Assembly: GCA_033063855.1 (NCBI GenBank)
Contig: CP093831.1
Coordinates: 8,432,001 to 8,496,000 of the forward strand
DNA from: Smittia aterrima
Lineage: Eukaryota; Arthropoda; Insecta; Diptera; Chironomidae
DNA length: 64,000 bases
Direction: 5' to 3'
Position 1 is the stretch's first letter, and every line of letters begins with the position of its first letter. The notes below the pieces were generated by a model. It had not been told where the DNA came from. It searched no databases and worked only from the letters and a program-made list of their open reading frames with translations. Position numbers and translations under genes: made by a program. Positions 50,108 to 60,300 of this stretch are shown piece after piece.

Positions 50108-51477
50108 TTAAACATATTCTTCGTCTGAGTGCCAAAAGTAGTTGAGTGGTCCTGCTATTTTGCTATCATCAATTGGTTTTAATGAAGGAATATGCTTCAG
50201 ATCTACACGCGGCATATCTATTGAAGCTTCATCTGAGCAAATAGTCGAAAACGATTTCTGTTCTTTTAAAGTGGATACTTGTGAGTTGCTTGAGTTTTTG
50301 TTTGGACTGTTAGGTGCAATTTTCTTGTTTTCCTTTTGCTTTCGATTTTTGATCTTCTTCCGCAAAGCTTTTGCCGATTGTTCATCAACAGAGCTAGTTG
50401 TTTCTGGGTCAGATTTTTCGTCTTTACGCGAAAGTTCGTTAAGGAATTTTTCAATTGCCGTTGTTGCAGTTTTTTGAGTTTCAATCTCACTTTGATTTTC
50501 CTTTTCATCTTCTTCGTCTGAGCTGATGGTGATGCAGATCTTAACATCTTCGTTAGGTCGACGTTTAACAATCGATTTTGGTTTCTTTGAGTTTGGTCGA
50601 TAAATTGTTGAATTACTTTTTGTTAAGTTTGAGTTACCCGAGGAAATTTGAAGGAAGCTCGGTCTTCGTTTACAAATCTTTCTCATTTTAGGCTTGATAT
50701 AAGTTTCGGAGGAACTTGATGTAGGAAGTTCAGCTTTAGTTTTATCATTGTTCAAGGCATCCTTCAAATTCACAGATTTCTCGCAGTTGATATTTACTAC
50801 TCGCTCCTGAACACTTATTGTGAAGTTGTGATTCCCAGCTGTATTAAGAATGTTTTTAAACTGAGACACGAGTTGGTCAGAGTTATCGATTACTGGCACA
50901 TTGTTGTGAACGATTCGATTGAGTTGCAGTTGTGGCTGCACGCCACCAAATTGAAGCGTTGTATGATTCAAATTTTTACTTTTCTTGACAGTTTTCGAGC
51001 GCAGATCAAAATCTTTAGTTTTCAGTTTAATATCTTCGCGAGTCTCGTTTGTAATTATGCTAAAAATAAGAATTTATTACTTTTGGTAATTTAAGACAAA
51101 CGACTCGATATTTACCTTGTTGAAGAGTAATTCCAGAAGGGAAGATTCATTTTCTCTAATTTTTGGCTCAGTTGGCTCCTAATAATCTGACAATCGCTTA
51201 CGAAGTTCTTGGGGAAACATTTAGACAGTTGTTTTTCTTGATCGGCTCTCGTCAGACTAGAAAAGTCGCTTGCGAGTATCTTATCGTCAGTTTCTTCGAG
51301 CGTTTCCTCAATTGCTTCATCTGCCTCTCCATCTGAGTCTTCAATCTCCTCGACCAAATTGTCAAAATTAAACTCATTCGCCTCGTTCTCCTCTTCATCG
51401 ATGGAATACTTATCAATGAGTGTTTTCCATTCATTTGCTTGATCTTCAACTACTTTGATTCCTTTGGTTCGCGGCAT
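50108..51477 (-). CDS. Unrecognised acidic/basic low-complexity protein with SUMO-interaction-like motif
   Basis: Two exons: 51477-51116 and 51059-50108 (437 aa), joined in phase 2. I do not recognise the family. N-terminus MPRTKGIKVVEDQANEW is followed by a strongly acidic stretch (about residues 24-75) and a short Leu-rich helix-like segment (CQIIRSQLSQKLEKMNLPFW). The middle is Lys/Ser/Asn-rich and includes KPKMRKICKRRPSF, a likely nuclear localisation signal. At about 295-308, ICITISSDEEDEKE fits a SUMO-interacting motif (hydrophobic beta strand plus acidic run). A second basic cluster (ALRKKIKNRKQKENKK) follows, and the end is FWHSDEEYV. A nuclear/chromatin role is plausible but is inference. 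Convergent with CUTA and divergent from FUNDC1. Confidence 0.8.
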
Positions 51478-52141
51478 TTTAATGAAAGTTGTTTACTTTT
51501 TAAATTATTTTCAAATTTAACTGGAGTGTGTTGTGACGTTGTCTTGAAGATATATCAACTCTTGTTGTGGATAACTCAATACATTTTATTCAGAAAGCAA
51601 GACCACTGGCTTTTAATATTAAATCTTAAATCCTGAATTTTCTAAGATTAAGTCCGTTAATTTGTTTTTCGGTGATTTGAAAACGTCGTTGTATTCAGTG
51701 GCGCGAAAAGACTTTTTGTTGAAAAAGTCTCTGGCCCTTCAGAGACACCGCGGTGCTGTCATAGTCCGCAGGCTTCTTATATCGCAGGAGCCAGAAAGTT
51801 TAACAAAAACAAAGAAGAAAATTCATTTTTAAAACTCGATTTTCATATTTACGGTAAAGGAACCAAGTGTTGCGTTTAATAGTTTTTATCAGATGTAAGT
51901 TACGAAAGACATAAGCTCAGAGTTTGTGAGTGAAAGCTTGGATTAGGCGAGAAATTTCGATTTATTCGCAAATTCTTATTTGTTTTTGGAGACGCAATGG
52001 GATTTATGCTAAGAAGAACTCATAGCAAACATTTGGAATTACGCAATAATCACAAGAATCCTGTTTTCGTGCTTAAGCCTTTACATTAATACTTTTTTCT
52101 TGTGTTTAACAAGGATTGAGAAGAAAAATTTCAAAGGCGAG
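51478..52141. promoter_or_regulatory. Divergent region between the unrecognised gene and FUNDC1
   Basis: 664 bp between opposite start codons. It includes a GC-rich, hairpin-dense patch at 51701-51800 (separate entry). The FUNDC1 frame is open for some codons upstream of its ATG without another ATG, so an upstream coding exon cannot be excluded. Confidence 0.45.
51701..51800. ncRNA. GC-rich structured patch, candidate small RNA or 5' UTR element
   Basis: Three fold-back elements in a row: hairpin 51710-51729 (GACTTTTT, 4-nt loop, AAAAAGTC), hairpin 51727-51746 (GTCTCTG, 6-nt loop, CAGAGAC), and palindrome ACCGCGGT at 51747-51754. The first two share three bases, so they are partly mutually exclusive. 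Base composition differs sharply from the flanks. It is not a known tRNA, snRNA or snoRNA by eye. It might be only a CpG-rich promoter core. Confidence 0.3.
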
Positions 52142-52690
52142 ATGAGTAACGAAGCAAAGAACTTTGTCGACCGATTCCTCGGAGATGTCTCAAAGAAATC
52201 AGCAGCAAAACAGATTCTCATTGGGGCAGGATCAGGATGGTAAAGGATAATCTCTAAAGTCATGATGTGATTCTAACTTTTAATCAACCTTTGATTTCAG
52301 GGTAACTGGATTTCTAACAATGAAAGTCGGCAAGGTCGTTGCTGTTGTGGCTGGAGGTTCTATCATTCTTCTTCAAATCGCTGCTAATGAAGGTAAATTC
52401 TTAAATATTTTGTGAAATGAATTAAATTATCTCTTTTGAAGGCTACATAACAATCGATTGGAGTAAAATAAATTCGAAGGCCAACAAACTTGCTGACAAA
52501 GCCGAGGAAGCAATCACTGGTGAAGGTCCTTCATGGGCTGACAAGGTATGTAATGTGATGATAATTGATTTGATCTGAAACTGATCGTGAAATTGATCTT
52601 TCATTTCAGATCAAATCGTACATGAAAGAAAACTCATACACAGCAACTTCCTTTCTCGGTGGATTCCTCATTGGAGTCTCATATTCGTAA
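52142..52690 (+). CDS. FUNDC1: FUNDC1 (FUN14 domain), isoform ending in exon 4a
   Basis: Exons 52142-52239, 52301-52392, 52442-52545 and terminal 4a 52610-52690 (124 aa). It encodes a FUN14 domain: GAGSGWVTGFLTMKVGKVV, then AVVAGGSIILLQIAANEGYITIDW, and in exon 4a ENSYTATSFLGGFLIGVSYS, matching the human ending SSGFVGGFLLGLAS. FUN14 proteins sit in the outer mitochondrial membrane; vertebrate FUNDC1 is a mitophagy receptor. The Y-x-x-L LC3-binding motif of the human N-terminus is not present from this start, so mitophagy function is uncertain or lies in an upstream exon not seen. AATAAA for this form is at 52749-52754. Exon 4a's acceptor lies inside a 14-bp hairpin. Confidence 0.9.
52567..52617 (+). 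promoter_or_regulatory. 14-bp hairpin enclosing the FUNDC1 exon 4a 3' splice site
   Basis: Arms GATTTGATCTGAAA (52567-52580) and TTTCAGATCAAATC (52604-52617) are perfect reverse complements, extendable by one G-U pair (52566/52618), with a 23-nt loop. The acceptor AG (52608-52609) is in the middle of the right arm, and the polypyrimidine/branch region is in the arm and loop. Folding in the pre-mRNA would hide this acceptor and favour downstream exon 4b (inference). Confidence 0.65.
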
Positions 52691-52748
52691 GGTCTTTGAC
52701 CGATCCCGAAATGTTGCAAATCCTATATTTTCAATGTAAAGCGTTTCG

Positions 52749-52754
52749 AATAAA
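52749..52754 (+). terminator. Poly(A) signal of the FUNDC1 exon 4a isoform
   Basis: AATAAA 58 nt after the 4a stop and 115 nt before exon 4b, as expected for an alternative terminal exon. Confidence 0.65.
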
Positions 52755-52868
52755 ATTATAAATCCTTAGTAATAACTCGCGACGAATAACGAAGAAAGTT
52801 TGAGTTTTCCTTTTAAAAAATTAATTACTCTTACATTTGAATATTCTATCAATCACAAATTATTTCAG

Positions 52869-53057
52869 GCCGATCGTTATCTCGATCGAAAACTTGACCA
52901 GGCTGAAGATCTTTTGAAGAAAAAGCAAAAATCAGCAAAGAAATGGTATTCAAACTTCATTGGAGATTCCAACGGTCCAAATCCAAAGTTGAATGAACTG
53001 CACATCTTTATAGTCTCATTTGCGGCTGGAGTAGCTCTGGGACTCGGAACAGCATAA
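52869..53057 (+). CDS. FUNDC1: FUNDC1 alternative terminal exon 4b
   Basis: Preceded by a clean acceptor TTATTTCAG and in phase 0, so it joins exon 3 (ending ...GPSWADK at 52545) without frame loss, giving a 160-aa protein. It encodes 62 residues: an amphipathic, Lys/Glu-rich segment (RKLDQAEDLLKKKQKSAKKW), then a Gly/Ala membrane segment (IFIVSFAAGVALGLGTA) that replaces the last FUN14 helix of 4a. The shared layout (charged linker, then a Gly-rich hydrophobic end) argues it is a real alternative C-terminus, not a separate gene. Confidence 0.8.
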   Translation, partial: ADRYLDRKLDQAEDLLKKKQKSAKKWYSNFIGDSNGPNPKLNELHIFIVSFAAGVALGLGTA

Positions 53058-53559
53058 AAAAAATGTTTGTTAACAACTATAGCAACATTTAGCATTGTAT
53101 TCATTTATGTCCTCGACAAGCGACAGAATTTATTCTTTTGATGAATCTTTTTTAATCAGTTTTGTACTTAAGCTGTTGCTTTAAATGCAAAAACCAACAA
53201 GTCATTAATTTTCGAGTCCATGAACTTTTAAAGTTTTCTTTAAAAAGAAGTCATTACCTTTAAAATAAAATCTCAGAACAATCTCTGTTGTCTTACGTCG
53301 AAATTACTCAGAAAATACTTCAATAAATGTACGATTAAGATTCCCAGCTTACACGTGCGCTTTATTTCTTCTAATCATCTAATTCAAAATTATCTAGATA
53401 ACATGACTCAGCATTCGAACTTCGAACAACGCACTTCAGAATCTACACAATCAAACTTTTCGCGTAATTAGCGATAGCGCTTTATGAGAGACGCTCGTTT
53501 TCTTCAGTTTGGTTCGACATTTCAAGCTGCTTACTAGCTTTTTACAAAAAAGAAAATTG

Positions 53560-55122
53560 ATGGATACGATTCCTGCTGAAATTTACGAAATTATTTGTAC
53601 GAATTTATCGCCACGTGATTTGATGAGTGCGATGCTTGTGGATCGGTACTCTCGGATAGTGATTGAGCACTCCCCCATCCTAATGAGGAAGTTGGCTATT
53701 TTTATCACAGATGACGAGGAGATTGACGAGTTTGACGCTAAACCAAGTGGAAAGGTGATTGAACCTTTGATTGATTCAGAGAGAAAAGTGACAAGCATTA
53801 TTGTTCGGTTGAAACGTGACAAAATAATGAAATATCTCGCGATATTCAAAAAGTTTGGCGAAACAATAAGATCTCTCGAGATTGAAAATTACACATTTGA
53901 TACGATTGACCAGCTCCGCATCGTCCTGCGATATCTTCGCAACCTTGAAAAGTTAAAAGTTCACAACGTGTCGTTCCAGAATTCTGAAAATAAAATCCTC
54001 AACGCGATAGTTCAAATACCGAAGCTATCAGTGGACCGTCTAACTATCTTTGAGTGTGTTAACTCCGATCCGAAAATATTCTCACTGTTTACCAACAATC
54101 CCAATGTACAGCTGAGAGCGATAAGATTACAAACAAGTGACGTACAAAATTTTCGCTACGGAGACTTTGCAGAGTTGATGAGTCAGCAAACAAAATTAAA
54201 GCAATTGACACTTGATGGATTAACATCGCAGAATTCCAACGTATTTGAGACTCACGACTTTCTGAAGTGCCACTTGGAAACTTTGAAAGTTAAGAACTGC
54301 ATGATTGATGTTGGCGGTCAGATGAGAAATTTAATTCAGTTGATTAAAAACCAGCGAAAACTTAAAGTTCTGAAGATTATAAACTCGCCGATTCCTCAAT
54401 CAATTGATATCACTTCCACGTATCGGCAAATATTTAGTGGACACATAAGAGCTGCTTATCTCGACATCGGAGATCTTTCCTTCGTTCACAGTCGGCATTT
54501 TACTAATCGAACTGTTCGAGACTTGACAATCTACGGGAACTTCGCATTTGAAAATCTTCCCATCTTTATCAATTTTATCAAGATTTTCCCAAACATCGTT
54601 CGACTCAAACTTGTGGGCGATTCACCAATCAGCGACAAATATTTAATAAACATTTTAGCTACGTTCAAAAATCTAGAAGAACTTCAAGTTCCAGGTTTCA
54701 CTTCGAGAAAAGGAGACTCAAACTTTGCAAATCTCTTAGGTGTTGATTCAAAGTTGAAAACGCTTGAACTTGACTACATTGATTACGATGTCAAATACTT
54801 TGGTTGGAAGAACATCGTGACAAACCTTAGAACAATTGATAAACTCATCATCAAACGAGATTTTGGTAAAGTTTCCAACGAAATTCTTGATATTATTGTA
54901 AAGAAACTTAATCTCAAACATCTCGAGTTGGGAATTGGAGTTGTGTCGTCTGAAGTTCTTCGGAATATCGTTTACAACAACTGCTGCAGTGAACTGAAAG
55001 TATTAAAGATATCGAAATCTGACTACGAGAAAATCGAAGACAAATTTGACTTCACAAAGATATTTGCAAAGAACAATTTGCTTCTACATTTGTGCGACGA
55101 AGAATATTTTCAAGTCAAGTAA
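53560..55122 (+). CDS. F-box / leucine-rich-repeat protein, single exon
   Basis: 520 aa from ATG 53560 (MDTIPAEIYEIICTNLSPRD), the first ATG of a frame that is also open upstream. Residues 1-45 match an F-box: hydrophobic pattern IPAEIYEIICTNLSPRDLMSAMLV. The remainder is a run of irregular LRRs (for example LRNLEKLKVHNVSF, HLETLKVKNCMID, LKVLKIINSPIP, NLEELQVPGF). F-box proteins are substrate adaptors of SCF (SKP1-CUL1) ubiquitin ligases; LRRs bind the target. I cannot name an orthologue. Absence of introns and divergent LRRs suggest a lineage-specific member, perhaps from retroposition (inference). Confidence 0.85.
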   Translation: MDTIPAEIYEIICTNLSPRDLMSAMLVDRYSRIVIEHSPILMRKLAIFITDDEEIDEFDAKPSGKVIEPLIDSERKVTSIIVRLKRDKIMKYLAIFKKFGETIRSLEIENYTFDTIDQLRIVLRYLRNLEKLKVHNVSFQNSENKILNAIVQIPKLSVDRLTIFECVNSDPKIFSLFTNNPNVQLRAIRLQTSDVQNFRYGDFAELMSQQTKLKQLTLDGLTSQNSNVFETHDFLKCHLETLKVKNCMIDVGGQMRNLIQLIKNQRKLKVLKIINSPIPQSIDITSTYRQIFSGHIRAAYLDIGDLSFVHSRHFTNRTVRDLTIYGNFAFENLPIFINFIKIFPNIVRLKLVGDSPISDKYLINILATFKNLEELQVPGFTSRKGDSNFANLLGVDSKLKTLELDYIDYDVKYFGWKNIVTNLRTIDKLIIKRDFGKVSNEILDIIVKKLNLKHLELGIGVVSSEVLRNIVYNNCCSELKVLKISKSDYEKIEDKFDFTKIFAKNNLLLHLCDEEYFQVK

Positions 55123-57379
55123 ATGATTAAAAAACCTTTTTTTAACAATAAATATTTTTCTTCAATTTATTTTCCACTTCAAAGTTTTTTTTGTTTTAGG
55201 GCGAGCAAAACTTTTTTTCAGATGCTTTCTCAGTGATATGGAGAATAAATTATTCAATCAATCAAGCCCAGGATGGACTTTAGATTCTAAAACTCAAAAT
55301 TTGAAACTTCAATTTCACTTGTCAATTTTTTCCGTTACCGATTGTCCCAATTTTAAACCTAATTTTACAAATTTTCTTCAAACACCGCTTTTTTTCTTGG
55401 AAGAGAGAGAATTTTTCACGACTAAAGTCTCTGAGACTCATTCACATTCGAAAATCTTTATCGAATTCCCTCTAACTCTATAGCCACTGACATCAAATTT
55501 CCTTATCAGCTGCAACACATTTAATCCATCGAGTAAAGTTTAAATTTTTTGCTTGTTTAATATCAAGTTATCTGTCGTCGCGACAGAATTAAGATTAGTT
55601 TCATTATTTAGATACTTTTTATTTTTAAGCTATCACCAGATTCGTTTTAGAATAAAAGAAAATTGAAACATAACTCATCTTCAAACACAGATCATGAGAG
55701 CTTTTAGGTGATTCAGATTCTTCTGAAGTTTAAAGTTTTATACTTCGTATAAAAATATTTTGATAATCAGAATCAAAAGAGAAACTTTTTTTATTGCAAA
55801 ACTTTTCTTCGAGAGACTTCTTTCCATTCTCAAAGTTTAGGAAGCGTTCTTAGCGAGTCTTGTCAACAAAAGCTGATAATATGAATTAAATGTTGTTGGC
55901 CAAAAGTTTTACCTGTGAACGACATCCCTAACACCAAAAACGATTTAGATTTATTAGCGCGGCGGCTTTTGCTAAGTTTTTCCATCCTAAATATCAACTT
56001 TATATATCGGATCGTAAATGCAACTTCAGTGTTGCTGCTGAAGCTTTCAATTGATAACAAAACATTAAATTCGAAGCTTCTAACATTAACAGCTTTTAGT
56101 GCTTATCCTTCGACAAATGCTTCATTAAATTTGTCACAATTATTGCACAATCAATTTTCAGCTCTCCAGAGAGAAATTTTTTCATAAATGTTTTTGTATA
56201 ATAATTTTGATTCTTTAACCTTCTCAAAAGTGGTTCTTTCATTTGTTTTACATGTTGAGGGATTGAGACAGTCTTGTTTAATTCCCAGGTACCTGGAAGT
56301 ATCGCAAGAAGTTACGAGAGGAACGTCGGACTGTCAAGGTGTCTCTTACCTTGTGACGTGTTCTTGATGTCGGAATATTATTCATGTGGATGAAGGATCC
56401 TGTTGCCAATTCACTGGAAGAATGATGTTCTCTTTAAGTAAGCGCCACGCACTGGTGATGACAATGTAAGAGTTTCATTGCTGTTCAATAATAAAAGAAA
56501 TTTGTTTTAAAGTTACAGAGTTTTAATTACTTGAATCACATTCATTAATTGCACATTCATTCTTCACCACAGTTGAGGGAGCGGTTACAGGTTCATGCCG
56601 ACACCAAACAGAAAAAAAAGGTTTTCATCTCATTTCCCATTAATTTAAAACCCAACCCCACGGCACACAACAAACCACACAAATAAAAAGCTTAATCAAA
56701 ATTTGTTTTGTACAAACCTCGCTTGGCAATGTAATTGCGCTTGTGAGTGAAAACTTTTAACGACACTGAGCGTGATATTTTGGACTTTTTGCGTGGATGG
56801 TGATAATTGGTTGGCGGTCTAATCGTGCTGTAGAACTATGGCCTATTCGTTTCGAACGAACGCGAAAATATCAAAAAGAAAACATTTGAAACACAAAACA
56901 GGGAAGAAAATCTAGTTAATCAAAAATTTGCTCTTTCCGAAAAAATTTCGTTAAATTTAAGGCTTCCAAAAGCTTTTACTCGAATCAACAAAAAAAGGAG
57001 TAATTTAGCAATTCCGTCCAATGGTACGAGCTGTTTCTATTCTAAGAAAACTTGAACTTTTGATGGCAGCTGCTCACAAGAACTTAACGCGTCTCAAAAG
57101 CGAAGCAGGATGAATCGAGAACATTTTCTAATTACTTACACATAGATAAAGACAGAGATAGAAAGTCTACAGGAAAGGATCGCAACAGCATACTCATAAA
57201 GGACTTCGGTCTCGTTTTTTAAAGAAACTTAGCTTGCTACATAAAATTCATTTGAACAAATAGAAAGAGAGAAAGAGAAAAAGAATAAATAAAAAAGTTG
57301 ACTCCGACCAGGAATTGAAAATGCTTAAGATCGAACATGCAAAATAGGAAGCAGATTAAAAGTAGACGAGCCGTTAATT
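55123..57379. other. Spacer between F-box gene and rdgB (3' sides)
   Basis: Mostly AT-rich. It contains a GC-richer structured patch at 56280-56480 (separate entry) and a purine-rich run near 57260-57295. A minus-strand 65-residue frame at 55863-56060 contains GMSFTGKT, which fits a Walker A pattern, but nothing around it supports a gene. Confidence 0.4.
56280..56480. ncRNA. Structured GC-richer patch, candidate ncRNA or unassigned exon
   Basis: Starts with the 12-bp perfect palindrome CCAGGTACCTGG (56285-56296). A hairpin at 56323-56359 has an outer stem ACGTC/GACGT and inner stem CAAGGT/ACCTTG around a 7-nt loop. Open frames of 25-40 codons exist on both strands, and splice-like signals occur on both (plus: TTCCCAG acceptor; minus: CACAAG|GTAAGA donor), so it could instead be an exon of an unseen gene or an alternative rdgB 3' exon. 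No known RNA family was recognised by eye. Confidence 0.3.
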
Positions 57380-60300
57380 TCACCTTCGACGACGCATTGC
57401 TGGCGTAACTCCAGGAAGATTAAAGCATCCTCGGGGTATAATCATTCGTTGATTGCCTTGCGCAGGTCGAGAGCCACCGTGAGCCATTAACATATTGAGA
57501 TGAGAAGCGTAACCTTCTGTTAATGGAGTAGCAAGTGGTTGAAGCTTTTTAGTGACCTGGAAGGAAAATGTGAAATTTAAATTTTTTCCTGACTTTTAAA
57601 GAAAACATTAATCTTACCTTTCCGACAATAAAAATTTGCTTCGGTTTCAGTCCAATATTTGTGTAGACGCTGATATCTTTACTGCTTCCATAGCAAGCAT
57701 GAATTTCAAGTCCGTGAACTTGAATTAAATTATTCAAGTAGGCCGCCTTATGTCCCAAAGGATCTGTCGACAAACCGTCAGCAAACGACACAAGACCATG
57801 TGGGAAGTTGTGTTGGCTCAGCCAAGAAACAACGCGCTGTTGTTGCATGTCGGGTCGTCCCGTTATGTAAATTAACAAGTAGCCAAGCTCTTGCCAATGA
57901 CGGCAGATGTCAACAGCACCAGCACGAACTTTCGGATCTCGTCCAGTCACAGACATTGAAGCTGTGAACGATCCATCGATTGAGAATACAACTGCTTCAG
58001 TTCTTGGTGGAACGACGGTAAGATAAAAGTCAACGCTCGTATGATCTCCACGCACAACCATTTTGATTGGATAAATTCCATATCCAACAGATTTCTCATC
58101 AGGTATTGTATAAATGATGCGCCCAGTCTTGTCAGTGATTTCAGTTGATAACATTGTCCACTCACCAGCAGGTGGATCTTTCATGATATGAACGTCAACT
58201 TTTTCTCCCGCCAGAGTTATCATGTCTAATGGTCCGTACATGAATCTCGCCATCAATTTTTGAGGCTCACCTTCCTTCACAATCACATCGTTAGCTCGAT
58301 GATTGGCAGCGACGTTTTTAAGTTTCACACTAGTTCGCTTTTTATTCCACTTTTCTCGTGGTTGACCGGGCTTGAAAGAGATTCCTCCTTTTCCATCTTC
58401 GCCGCCAGCTAATGCATTCATATCGAATCGACCAATTTGTCTCAGGATAAATGCTATGACGTCTGAGCTTTCCCAGTAGCTTGCGTGGAACAAATGCGGC
58501 AAAGCGTGTGCAGGGAAGTTCGAGAGGCCATCGGGACAATAGAGAGCATAATCGAGCCGTTTTGAGCCCCACCATCGATGTTGGAGAGCATTTATAGTAG
58601 TCAACGGGACATTGTCGATAAGTCCAGATATGTTTGATTGAATACTTGCATCGGAAAGACGACGAGGATTTGGGAGATCACTGAACATGTGAGGGCTTGT
58701 TTGTATCAGTTCGAGAAGATGATACGGTTGACCATTCCCCAGTGGATATTTCGCATACCGCGGGATATTTATCGGCGAGAGCATACTGAACCTTGCACTG
58801 ATTAAAGGCTCGAGACGAGACGCAATTGGGTCAGTTGGATGGAAGAGATTGTAAACTTGATGACACTGTGGTCGAGTTGCTCCAAGTTTCGTGTCCATGA
58901 GTCTTCTTGAAGCGAGTATTACTGATAAAGGTGATCCAAACATGAAGAAATCCCCAACTTCAAATTCTAATTTTGGAAGCCGATTATCACTTGCTGACGA
59001 AGATCTTCTCCGTGGGGATGGAGCCATCAGAAGTCGATGTGCATCTAAATCATTATGCTCGAAACCATTTGCGTCAAGTCCACTCACTTCACTTCCCGGG
59101 CGATTTGTCGATCGACACATTGCGTCATGAGCGAGAATCGACCCAATTGAATCGCCTAGCACAACAACTTGGCCATCGAATCCTCGTCCTTCTTCAGATT
59201 TAATAAAATCAAGATAAACTTGATTTGCTTGACCAACGGATCGATTAACAGCGTCGACGAAATCTTGAGTGCAAGTTGTCAATAATGGAATGGCACCAAT
59301 TGGAATGTCAGATAAATTGGGAAGATCAATCTGCGAAGGTGACGTGTCGAACGAATATGGTGACAAGCTTGAGAGTATTCCTAATGCATCAGTGCAAACT
59401 GGTGGACACGATACAAGTTTTATCACAAAATGCCCTACGAGTGAAGGATAGTGTTGACGAGCCACTGATTCCATTGCTCCTCGAAAGGTCGTTACGTCGC
59501 TTTTCTTTGCTGTTAAGTCAGAATTTGCGTCGAGACAACTTCCAGCGTGAAAAACAAGAATGAGTACTGAAGTGGCGCAAGATTGTGGTCCTGGAGATCC
59601 TGGAGGTGAATCTCTTGAGTGTGATCTCTCCATACTTGGTGAAGGACCAAGACGTCGTCTCGTTCCTCTCTCTGATGCAACTCGCTTCAGAAAATCATGA
59701 GAGAAGATTGTGTCTTCTTGTAATCTGGCCGTTTGCGGTGGCGAAGAGTCATCTTCCTCAGCTAACAACTCAAGTGAACTCCACTTCGTTAACGTTGTAG
59801 AATCACTCATATCTGAAAATGTATTGATTAGAAATTCGATACGAAAGTTTCGAGAAAGTTTCAAGGGCTAAAATCACCTTTGACAACTAAAAATTTCATC
59901 GCAAGCATTTAAATAACCAGCGAAAGGAAAAAGTTAAATAAAATGAACAGAAATAAATTGAAGAACTGTTGACTCACCTAAACAATCATAGAATTCGTCA
60001 TCTGATCCTGACTTCGATTCCATTTCGAGTTTCTCCATTCGCCAGTTGGCGACTTGAATATCAAAGCTTTTAGTTGATCCAAGCGGCGATGGAAGGGCTC
60101 CCTTCGAGCCATGGTAGTTAGTATTAATCAATTGGCCGCTATATTTCTTTTTCGGAACAACTTGTTCTTTAACAATCTCTTCTTCGTCTGAGCTGACATC
60201 AGCACTTGCTGCAGTTTCGCTGAGCGTTGGAACTGACCGTTTATGTGTAACTTGAGGCGTTGAATTCTCCTCCGTCTTCTCAATTGAGTTAAATTGATTG

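Noticed and set aside
52554..52590. C/D-box snoRNA in FUNDC1 intron 3 (GTGATGA and CTGA)
   Set aside because: Boxes are far too close for a snoRNA; the CTGA motifs belong to the hairpin arm.
55863..56060. Minus-strand frame containing GMSFTGKT (Walker A-like)
   Set aside because: The pattern is short and expected about once in this much translated noise; no further P-loop motifs, no supporting exons, and the frame ends soon after.
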